This document shows positions 8,575-15,911 of a DNA stretch of 25,342 nt, piece after piece. The notes beneath the pieces are model-generated. The model had not been told where the DNA came from. It saw only the letters and a list, made by a program, of their open reading frames with translations, and ran no database searches. Position 1 is the first letter of the stretch. Each line of letters opens with the position of its first letter. This DNA comes from RUG626 sp051866775 (GTDB lineage: Bacteria; Bacillota; Clostridia; Oscillospirales; Oscillospiraceae), in assembly GCA_051866775.1 (NCBI GenBank), contig JBJDXR010000046.1:1-25342 (forward strand), given 5' to 3'. The position numbers were made by a program, and so were the translations under genes.

Positions 8575-9914
8575 TATTCCTCGTGATACCGGTCAAGTGA
8601 TGAGTAGGAGGTGTACTCCGGCAGCCATCTTAGCTGTATGGTGCCTGTCTCGCCGCGTCTGTTTTTAAGGATTATACACTCGGCGATGTTTGGGTTTTCC
8701 GTCTCTTTATTGTAGTAATCATCGCGGTATAGCGCCAGAACTATGTCGGCGTCCTGCTCAATGGCTCCCGATTCGCGAAGGTCCGACAGCATGGGGCGCT
8801 TATCGGTTCTGGATTCGTTGGCACGGGATAGCTGCGACAGGCACAGCACAGGGACGTTAAGCTCCTTCGCCATTATCTTAAGCATACGGCTGATGTCCGA
8901 GACCACTTGAGTACGGTTTTCTCCCGAGCGGGAGCTGTTTCCCCCGGCGGACTGCATCAGCTGTAAATAGTCTATGACCACAAGACCGAGATTCTTTACC
9001 CTCCTGCACGCGGAATTCATATCCGCGACGGTGAGTATCGGATTATCGTCGATCCTTATGTCCATTCCTCCTATAACGACTGAAGCGGCGGCGATCTTAC
9101 GCCAATCCTCCTCGGAGAGGTTGCCGGTCTGGAGCTTCTTGTTGTCAACAAAGCTCTCCCCGGAGAGAAGCCGCAGGCACAGCTGCTCCTTTGACATCTC
9201 AAGCGAGAACACCGCAATTGACTTGCCGGAGGTTTTGGCCACGTTAAGGGCTATATTGAGGGCAATACTTGTCTTTCCCATGCCGGGGCGTGAGGCGATC
9301 AGTATGAGATCGGAGTTATTAAGCCCCATAATGGCGTTGTCCAGGTCATAAAGCCCGGTTGAAAGACCGGGTATCTTGTTTCCGCTCTTTGAGGCCTCGG
9401 ACAGCTGGTTATAGACATCAACAAGGACCTTTGAAACAGGTTCAAGACCGCCTGAGGTACGGCCCTGTCGTATCGCGTATATCTTCTGCTCAGCGGCCTC
9501 AAGGATGTCGCCGGCAGTCCCGGCTCCCTCCATGGCCATGCTGTTGATCTCGCCTCCGGCGTCGGCCACCGCGCGAAGCAGTGATTTATCGCGGATGATG
9601 GCAGCGTATTCCATGACGTTTGCCGCGGTAGGAGTTATATCCATAAGCTTTAGGATATATTCAGAAGTGCTCTCCGAATAGACACCGTTTACCTTCATCT
9701 GCTCAATGACTGTTACAGGATCAATAGTCATTGAATAGTTGAACATGGAATATATTGTTTCGAAGATGTTTCTGTTTACTTCAAGGTAGAAATTGTCGGG
9801 CCTTAATGCGCCGACAACCTCAGCTATACAGCGGGAGTCTATGAGCATGGATCCGAGAACGGCCTGCTCGGCCTCCGCACTGTGGGGCATCTGCTTTGTC
9901 AGAAGTTCGTCCAT
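8574..9914 (-). CDS. dnaB: Replicative DNA helicase DnaB
   Basis: This is the hexameric 5'-3' helicase at the replication fork. The 446-residue length is standard. An N-terminal primase-interacting domain (residues 1-110, opening with PHSAEAEQAVLGSMLID) is joined by a linker to a RecA-like motor. Walker A SRPGMGKT is at 208-215, Walker B is in LGLVVIDYLQLM near residue 320, and LSQLSRANESR and SDLRESGAIEQDAD carry the sensor and arginine-finger regions. There is no intein, although dnaB is a common insertion site. The ATG at 9914 follows AAAGGAT. It sits between rplI (46 nt upstream) and tilS (1-nt overlap). Confidence 0.97.
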   Translation of the reverse strand: MDELLTKQMPHSAEAEQAVLGSMLIDSRCIAEVVGALRPDNFYLEVNRNIFETIYSMFNYSMTIDPVTVIEQMKVNGVYSESTSEYILKLMDITPTAANVMEYAAIIRDKSLLRAVADAGGEINSMAMEGAGTAGDILEAAEQKIYAIRQGRTSGGLEPVSKVLVDVYNQLSEASKSGNKIPGLSTGLYDLDNAIMGLNNSDLILIASRPGMGKTSIALNIALNVAKTSGKSIAVFSLEMSKEQLCLRLLSGESFVDNKKLQTGNLSEEDWRKIAAASVVIGGMDIRIDDNPILTVADMNSACRRVKNLGLVVIDYLQLMQSAGGNSSRSGENRTQVVSDISRMLKIMAKELNVPVLCLSQLSRANESRTDKRPMLSDLRESGAIEQDADIVLALYRDDYYNKETENPNIAECIILKNRRGETGTIQLRWLPEYTSYSSLDRYHEE

Positions 9915-9960
9915 TTAAAGTTCATCCTTTGCTGGAACGGTCGGCGCTGCTGCGCCGGAC

Positions 9961-10410
9961 TTACTTTGCCTCGGTTATAAGAACGTTTATGACGCCGCTT
10001 ATCTCGTGCCCAAGCTTGCACTTTACCTGATAAGAGCCGAAGGCCTTTATGGGATCGGAGACGACGATACGGTTTTTCTCAATGGAGATGCCGCACTGGG
10101 CCTCCAGCGCCTCGGAGATCTCCTTGGAGGTGACGGAACCGAAGAGCTTGCCGTTTTCGCCTGCGCGGGCCATGACCTTTACAACGCAGCTCTCGAGTTT
10201 CTTTGCGGTCTCGGTGGCCTTGGCCTTCTCCTCCGCTATCTGCTTAAGACGCGCTTTCTCCTTAAGCTTCATGGTGTTTATGTTATCGGCAGTGGCCGCC
10301 ACCGCGAGCTTGCGGGGGAAGAGGAAGTTTCTGGCATAGCCGTCGGAAACCTCGACCATCTGTCCTTTTTTACCGTGATCTTTCACGTCCTGCTGAAGTA
10401 TGACTTTCAT
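9961..10410 (-). CDS. rplI: 50S ribosomal protein L9
   Basis: L9 binds 23S rRNA and reaches out from the L1 stalk side of the large subunit. The 149-residue product has the compact N-domain signature KVILQQDVKDHGKKGQMVEV, then GYARNFLFPRKLA. A long charged connecting helix (about residues 45-75) follows, and then the C-domain with GKLFGSVTSKEI. The ATG at 10410 follows GGAAGGA. It lies 32 nt downstream of gdpP and 46 nt upstream of dnaB, the usual Firmicute order. Confidence 0.97.
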   Translation of the reverse strand: MKVILQQDVKDHGKKGQMVEVSDGYARNFLFPRKLAVAATADNINTMKLKEKARLKQIAEEKAKATETAKKLESCVVKVMARAGENGKLFGSVTSKEISEALEAQCGISIEKNRIVVSDPIKAFGSYQVKCKLGHEISGVINVLITEAK

Positions 10411-10442
10411 TTTATGTCCTTCCTTTCGATGAATATGGCGGC

Positions 10443-12422
10443 TTACTGGCCAGCCATGGAGTTATCGTCCAGATATTTGTCGATGGCAATGAGCAGGTCG
10501 TGAACGACCTCCTTCTGGGTCTTGCCGGATATCTGGGCGCCGGCGGTGGATTTGTTGCCGCCGCCTCCCAGCTTTTCGACTATAAGCTGTACGTTTATGT
10601 CACCCAAGCTGCGGGCGGATATATTTATTACGCCCTGAAGCGGGAAAACTACAAAGGATGCCTGTATCCCGGAGATATTAAGAAGCTCATCGGCGGCCTG
10701 TGCCGCGATTATTTTGTTTTCGGCGGTCTCAGGAGCCGCAATGGCTATGCCGGCCTTGTATATCTTGGCTTTTTGGACAATGGAATAACGGGCGACGGCT
10801 GATTTTAGATCGGATTGTAAGAGGTGTTTTACCTCGGTGGTGTCGGCGCCTGCACGGCGTAGAAATGCAGCGGCGTCAAAGGTGCGACCGCCGGTCCTCA
10901 GCGTAAAGTTCTTGGTGTCAAGGACGATTCCAGCCAGGAGAGCTTCAGCCTCAAACCGGAGAATATCCGACTGCTCCACCATGTACTGAAGAAGCTCGGT
11001 GACAAGCTCCGAAGCAGACGACGCGTAAGGCTCATGGAAGGAGAGCGCCGCATTTTGGATATAGGTCGCCGCGCGGCGGTGATGGTCAATCACGGCGACG
11101 CGGTTGCAGGACTGGAGCAGCGATTCGGATTCCACCTGTTCCGGCCTGTTTGTGTCAACGACTATGAGAAGAGACGAGCCATCCGCAGCCAGAAGAGCAT
11201 CCTGCGGGGATATGAAAACCTCCTGGTATTCCGGGAGCGTCAGCATGCGGTCAATAAGCGGGGTGGATACCTGAGTATCCATCTCTATCACAATCTGCGC
11301 ATGCTTTTTAAGGGAACGGGCCGCGCAGCAGAGGCCCACGGCGCTGCCAACGCTGTCAAGATCCGCAAATTTGTGGCCCATTATGAAAATAGAGGAGGCG
11401 TCGCGCATGAGCTCGGATAAAGAGCTTGCCATGACGCGGGATTTGACCTTTGTGCGCTTTTCGGTCTGGGAGGTTTTCCCTCCGTAAAACTCAAAGTTAT
11501 AGCGGTTCTTTATGACGGCTTGATCGCCGCCTCTTGAGAGGGCCATCTCAAGGCCCAGGGAGGCATACTGAAAATTCTCGCTTATATTCTTTCCGTCTTT
11601 TCCAATTCCGATGCTGACGGTCGGGTGCATGCCTTTGGGGGTGGAAAGCTCCCGTACGGAATCAAGGATGGAGAACTTTTCGTCTACATAGCCCTGAAGG
11701 TAACGCTCCTCAAAAAGGAACACGTACCGGTCACGCTCAATGCGTGTAATATAGCCGCCGCGGTGGTTGCTCCAGCTGGTGATCTTGTCGTCTATCTGTG
11801 AGACAAGCGCGGATTTGTCCTTTTCGGAGAGGCCGTTTATAAACTCGTCGTAGTTATCCAGCATGATAATGGAGAAAATAAGGCGGGATTTGGAAAATTC
11901 GTCCTTGATCTGTGAATACTCTGTCTCATCGATCCAGTAGGTGGTGGCCACGAAATTTTTGATTCCCGGGGCGTTGGAGCCGCGGACCAGGCTTCCAAAA
12001 ACACGGAACTTCCTGTCACCGATGGCGACAAGATCCGGATACTCGTTTTTGCCCTCCATGAGCCATCTTGCGGAAAAGCCGGGTACGATCTCTGAGATGT
12101 TTATGGAGAAGACGTGCTCCCTCTCGCCTGTGATGGCGAGGAAGCCCTCGTTTGCGTAGATTATCTCGCTCTCCTCAAGACCGAAAATTACCATCGGCAG
12201 GGGGAAGTTTTGAAGTGTGTTTTTTGTGGCGGAGTCAAGATTTGATGTGACGGATTCAATATACTTGAGCATATCCCTGCTGCGCCTGCGGCCGGCGATG
12301 CGGGAATATACAAAAAGCAGTACCACAATCACGCCCTCAGCTGCGGCCAGCTGCCATGGATACTCTCCGAAGAATAGGGTTGCGGCGGCGAACAGTATGA
12401 GCATTATGAAATAGAGCCTCAT
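10443..12422 (-). CDS. gdpP: Cyclic-di-AMP phosphodiesterase, GdpP/YybT family
   Basis: GdpP hydrolyses c-di-AMP, the second messenger for osmotic and cell-wall balance. Domain order is two N-terminal membrane helices, a PAS-like domain (MVIFGLEESEIIYANEGFLAI), a degenerate GGDEF domain, and a DHH/DHHA1 phosphodiesterase. In the GGDEF domain the active motif is replaced by RIERDRYVF, as is usual in this family. The DHH part shows FADLDSVGSA, VVDTNRPEQ and VIDHHRR; DHHA1 shows GGGGNKSTAGAQ. I give the first in-frame ATG (12422, 659 residues) as the conservative start. The frame stays open to a TTG at 12485, but that has no ribosome binding site and is only about 14 nt from the predicted transcript start. 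GGGAGGGG at 12471-12464 instead points to an ACG codon at 12458, which would restore the NRKIKHILEPS N-terminus expected before the first helix. It is first in the run leading to ftsH. Confidence 0.9.
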   Translation of the reverse strand: MRLYFIMLILFAAATLFFGEYPWQLAAAEGVIVVLLFVYSRIAGRRRSRDMLKYIESVTSNLDSATKNTLQNFPLPMVIFGLEESEIIYANEGFLAITGEREHVFSINISEIVPGFSARWLMEGKNEYPDLVAIGDRKFRVFGSLVRGSNAPGIKNFVATTYWIDETEYSQIKDEFSKSRLIFSIIMLDNYDEFINGLSEKDKSALVSQIDDKITSWSNHRGGYITRIERDRYVFLFEERYLQGYVDEKFSILDSVRELSTPKGMHPTVSIGIGKDGKNISENFQYASLGLEMALSRGGDQAVIKNRYNFEFYGGKTSQTEKRTKVKSRVMASSLSELMRDASSIFIMGHKFADLDSVGSAVGLCCAARSLKKHAQIVIEMDTQVSTPLIDRMLTLPEYQEVFISPQDALLAADGSSLLIVVDTNRPEQVESESLLQSCNRVAVIDHHRRAATYIQNAALSFHEPYASSASELVTELLQYMVEQSDILRFEAEALLAGIVLDTKNFTLRTGGRTFDAAAFLRRAGADTTEVKHLLQSDLKSAVARYSIVQKAKIYKAGIAIAAPETAENKIIAAQAADELLNISGIQASFVVFPLQGVINISARSLGDINVQLIVEKLGGGGNKSTAGAQISGKTQKEVVHDLLIAIDKYLDDNSMAGQ

Positions 12423-12505
12423 GCTGGGCTCGAGAATATGTTTGATTTTTCTGTTCGTAGATACCCCTCCCGCTTCAAGACACAATTTTTGATATTAATA
12501 AGAAG

Positions 12506-12534
12506 ATTATACCAAATTAAGAGGCTATAAACAA
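12506..12534 (-). promoter_or_regulatory. Promoter of the gdpP-rplI-dnaB-tilS-hpt-ftsH run
   Basis: Minus strand -35 TTGTTT (12534-12529) and a perfect -10 TATAAT (12511-12506) are 17 nt apart. Transcription should begin near 12499. No other strong promoter or terminator was seen in the gaps down to ftsH, all of which are under 50 nt. Confidence 0.75.
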
Positions 12535-12635
12535 TAGAATTAGTGACAATAAAATATTTTTTTGCATGACAGGAAAGAATAAAGCTGCCGATATATACGG
12601 CGTGTTTTTGCAAGATATAAACAGGGGGATCCATA

Positions 12636-14969
12636 ATGAAAGCAATAGTGATGGCCGGAGGCGAGGGCACAAGGCTCCGCCCGGTTACAAGCGGACGTCC
12701 AAAGCCGATGGTCGAGCTTTTGGGAAAGCCGCTGCTGGAGCATACGATAGAGCTTCTGAAAAAGTATGGTATAAAAGAAATATGCTTCACTCTCAGGTAT
12801 CTGCCGAAGACTATAGAGGACTATTTCTCCGACGGAAGCGGGTTCGGAGTGAAAATTATCAGCAGGGTCGAGGAGCAGCCTTTAGGCACTGCGGGCAGCG
12901 TACGCGCCTGCGCCGATTTTATCGGTGATGAGGACTTCCTCGTCATATCCGGAGACGCCGTATGCGACTTTGATCTAAGCAAATGTATTGAATTCCATAA
13001 GGAAAAGAACGCTGAGGCCACGCTTGTGCTATATGAGCACCCGGAGCCTACGGAATACGGACTTGTCGTTACGGACAGCGACGGCCGGATAAAAAGCTTT
13101 GTTGAAAAGCCGGCTTGGGATATGGTTATGACAAACAGGATAAACACAGGCATATATATCCTGTCGCCGTCGGTACTAAAGGACATCGCCCCGGGTGAGG
13201 CCTTTGATTTCGGACGCGATTTGTTTCCGAAGCTTTTAAAGGAGGGACGCAGGCTTTACGGCTTTTGCGCTGAAGGCTATTGGTGTGATGTCGGCTCGCC
13301 GCAGTCCTATAGGGAGTGCTGTTCCGACGTGATCTCCGGCAGGACGAAGATCAATATCGACGCCCCCGAGCGCGCACCCGGGATATGGTCAAAGCAGCCT
13401 GTGCCCCCCGGAGTAAGACTGACGGCGCCGGTATATATAGGGGACGGCTGCGCTCTTATGCCCGGCGCGCAGATAGGTCCTGAGTGCGTTATTTCAAGCG
13501 GCAGCACGGTAATGCAGGGCGCAAGAATAAAAAATTCAGTTATAAACGGGGCGTGTGTAAAGGAAAATGCCAAGATCACCGGAGCGATAGTCGGCCGCGG
13601 CGCCGCCATAGGAGAGCACGCGGAGATCGGCGAAGGCTGTGTGATAGGCGACGAGGCGCGTATAGGCTGCGGCTGTCAGGTAAGTCCGGGAGTAAAGATA
13701 TGGACCAGCCGCCGAACTGCGCCCGGAGAGGTAATAAAGCGCAGCATAACAGGCTCCTGCGCCCAAACGGCACCGGGATTTTCTGCGGACGGCAGGATAA
13801 GCGGCGAATTTCCGACCGAGCTGACTCCCGAGATGGCCATGGCCTTCGGCGGCGTCATCGGCTCCTACGGCAGGATCGGAGCGGCATATACCGGCGGCGA
13901 GGCTGCAAGGCTGTTTATGTCCGCCGTCGGCTGCGGAGCAACAGGTGCCGGTGGTGAGTATTACGAGCTTGACTGCCGGTTTGAGGCGGAGCTTGCGGGA
14001 GCGTGCAGGACCTTTGCTCTCAGCGCGGCGGTGTTTATAAGACAAGAGGGCTTAAAGCTCACACTGAGCTTTTTGGGGGAGGATGGCACCCCGGTAAAGA
14101 CTGAGACCCAGAGAAAGCTGACAGCCGCCGCGGGAGGGGAATATCCGAGAGTCAGCGGCCTGGCTGTCGGCGGTGTAACGCGCATAAGCGGCGCGGACAG
14201 AGCCTATGCCGCGGAGCTTATGGAGGCGGCTAAGAATATAGGAGCCCTCGGCGGGATAAACAGAGTGTCGGTGTCCGGAGGCGGAGCTGAAAACAGAGCG
14301 CTGAGGTCCATATTGGAGGGGCTGGGTTATGGACTTGCCGGCAGGACCGCCGGTGTTCCGGATTTTACCGTTTGTTCCGGCGGAATGTCGCTGAGGGCAG
14401 TCACAGAGGACGGCGAACAGGTAGGCACCGGAAAGATGCTGGCTGTGACAGCCGACGCCGCGTACCGCTGCGGGGTGAAGGAGCTTGCAGTGCCTTACGC
14501 AGCGCCGGCTGTCCTGGAGCGGGTAGCGGGAAAGCACCGTGGCAGGCTCCTCCGTACTGTCCGCGACGAGCCGCAGGCCTCGGAGCTTTTTGGAAAACAG
14601 CTTTTTATACGCGACGGTATTTTTGCTGCCGTTACAATACTCGCGGCCATGGAGCTTGAGGGGATGAGCCTGTCAGAGCTTTGCGCTGAGACACCGAAAT
14701 TTGCCGTGGCATCCCGCAGGGTGGATGTGGCATGTTCAAGGGCCAAGGCCATGCGCATACTGGCGGGAAGCTGCTCGGAAATGGCCAAGGAGCTTACCTG
14801 CGGATTGTCCGTGGATACTGAGCGCGGCAGGGCACACATAAGCCCCTGCAGGGATGGCAGCGCCCTTATGATCCGGGGAGAGGCCTCCACTGAGGAAATA
14901 GCGGAGGAGCTGTGCAGCGATTTCGAGAAGCTCGCGGGACACATAGAGGAATCAAATCATATGCCCTGA
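12636..14969 (+). CDS. Sugar-1-phosphate nucleotidyltransferase with LbH repeats and degenerate phosphomannomutase-like domain
   Basis: This 777-residue protein has three parts. Residues 1-235 form a nucleotidyltransferase of the mannose-1-phosphate guanylyltransferase/GlmU-like type, with MAGGEGTRLRPVTSGRPKPM at 6-25, GDAVCDFD near 106-113 as the metal-binding loop and VEKPAWD. Residues 255-355 are hexapeptide (left-handed beta-helix) repeats. Residues 385-777 follow the fold order of a phosphohexomutase but lack its active-site loops: no SASHN-type phosphoserine loop near 464-475 and no DGDxDR metal loop near 580-589. It probably makes a nucleotide sugar (GDP-mannose or a relative) for cell-surface polysaccharide; the exact sugar and nucleotide cannot be read from sequence. 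The ATG follows GGGGGAT at good spacing. It diverges from gdpP; I could not assign a convincing plus-strand promoter in the 150-nt gap. Confidence 0.85.
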   Translation: MKAIVMAGGEGTRLRPVTSGRPKPMVELLGKPLLEHTIELLKKYGIKEICFTLRYLPKTIEDYFSDGSGFGVKIISRVEEQPLGTAGSVRACADFIGDEDFLVISGDAVCDFDLSKCIEFHKEKNAEATLVLYEHPEPTEYGLVVTDSDGRIKSFVEKPAWDMVMTNRINTGIYILSPSVLKDIAPGEAFDFGRDLFPKLLKEGRRLYGFCAEGYWCDVGSPQSYRECCSDVISGRTKINIDAPERAPGIWSKQPVPPGVRLTAPVYIGDGCALMPGAQIGPECVISSGSTVMQGARIKNSVINGACVKENAKITGAIVGRGAAIGEHAEIGEGCVIGDEARIGCGCQVSPGVKIWTSRRTAPGEVIKRSITGSCAQTAPGFSADGRISGEFPTELTPEMAMAFGGVIGSYGRIGAAYTGGEAARLFMSAVGCGATGAGGEYYELDCRFEAELAGACRTFALSAAVFIRQEGLKLTLSFLGEDGTPVKTETQRKLTAAAGGEYPRVSGLAVGGVTRISGADRAYAAELMEAAKNIGALGGINRVSVSGGGAENRALRSILEGLGYGLAGRTAGVPDFTVCSGGMSLRAVTEDGEQVGTGKMLAVTADAAYRCGVKELAVPYAAPAVLERVAGKHRGRLLRTVRDEPQASELFGKQLFIRDGIFAAVTILAAMELEGMSLSELCAETPKFAVASRRVDVACSRAKAMRILAGSCSEMAKELTCGLSVDTERGRAHISPCRDGSALMIRGEASTEEIAEELCSDFEKLAGHIEESNHMP

Positions 14970-15002
14970 CCCTTAAAAAAGGGGATAAAACAAAAAAACC
15001 TG

Positions 15003-15031
15003 TTGATTACAGCCAAAATTTATAATACAAT
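15003..15031 (+). promoter_or_regulatory. Probable promoter of the lipoprotein gene
   Basis: TTGATT and TACAAT are separated by 17 nt in the AT-rich gap after the nucleotidyltransferase gene. The predicted start is about 50 nt before the ATG at 15090. Confidence 0.5.
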
Positions 15032-15089
15032 ATCTATCTATATTGAAGAGTTGTGTTAATTTGCGGTTTTGTATTCAGCAGGTATACAT

Positions 15090-15860
15090 ATGAAAAAGAT
15101 CTTTTTAGCGGCGATCGCCGTTTCCATTATATTCACTCTCACCTCCTGCGGCGGATCAATGCCGGAAAATGAGGTGAACTCGGCGGCGGATATGCAGGGA
15201 AGGACCGTCGGAGTTATTACCGGCTCTGCGGCTGAGTGGTATCTTGAACCATTTGCTTCGGCGTTTGATGTCCGAGGCTACGGCTCGGCGGGGGAGCTTG
15301 CCGAGGCCCTTAAGAGCGGCTCTGTGGACTGCGCGGTAGCAGATGAGGATACCTACAACTCTATGAAAAAGGCTGTTTCCAAACTTAGCGCCCTTGATGA
15401 GCCGTTTATTGACCGCACTTACTGCATGGCGGTCTCGGCGGACAATACTCAGCTTCTTAACAAGCTCGTTAAGGCGCTTGAGGATCTCGAAAACAGCGGT
15501 ACGCTTGAAAGCATGGTCTCTGGCTGGCGCGATGGGACTTATGGTTACGGATCTACCGAGGACCCGGGGCTTCCCAGGGTGACTGTCGCCGTGGACCCTA
15601 CGTTCCGTCCCTATGCCTTTTATGACGAAAACGGGGAGCTTGCGGGGCTTGAAATAGACCTCATCAGGGCGGTATGTTCAGAGCTTGGCCTGTCTGCTGA
15701 GCTTACGCCGGTGGCTTCCGACAAGCTCCTTTACATGGCGGAGAGCGGCAAGGTGTCCTTTGCCGTGGGGAGGATAGTTTTGGATGACGAAAATACGGCG
15801 ATACTTTTTACCCAGCCGTATGTGCGGTCAACACAGCTTTTGATTGTAAGAGAGGGTTAA
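15090..15860 (+). CDS. Solute-binding-type lipoprotein, family 3, apparently circularly permuted
   Basis: The ATG at 15090 opens a lipoprotein signal peptide (KKIFLAAIAVSIIFTLTSC) with lipobox LTSC, so Cys20 is the likely lipidated residue. The mature part is one family-3 solute-binding module with its two halves in reversed order. Residues 31-149 match the usual second lobe plus the C-terminal helices (DMQGRTVGVITGSAAEWYL, VDCAVADEDT, LDEPFIDRTYCMAVS, LEDLENSGTLESMVSGW). Residues 161-256 match the usual first lobe (RVTVAVDPTFRPYAFYDENG, AGLEIDLIRAVCSELGL, SGKVSFAVGRI, FTQPYVRSTQLLIVREG). Total length of 256 is normal for one module. The arginine that grips amino-acid carboxylates in the usual TxER box appears to be replaced (DDEN). 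No permease or ATPase gene is nearby, so transport or a sensing role is open. Only 51 nt separate it from asnS. Confidence 0.83.
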   Translation: MKKIFLAAIAVSIIFTLTSCGGSMPENEVNSAADMQGRTVGVITGSAAEWYLEPFASAFDVRGYGSAGELAEALKSGSVDCAVADEDTYNSMKKAVSKLSALDEPFIDRTYCMAVSADNTQLLNKLVKALEDLENSGTLESMVSGWRDGTYGYGSTEDPGLPRVTVAVDPTFRPYAFYDENGELAGLEIDLIRAVCSELGLSAELTPVASDKLLYMAESGKVSFAVGRIVLDDENTAILFTQPYVRSTQLLIVREG

Positions 15861-15911
15861 GAGAGGGAGCGCGGCTTCCTCTGACAATACACACAAAGGG
15901 ATGGAAAAACG

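Noticed and set aside
14969..15010. Terminator after the nucleotidyltransferase gene (CCCTT, AAAA, AAGGG)
   Set aside because: The stem is only 5 bp and no T run follows; it is too weak to call.
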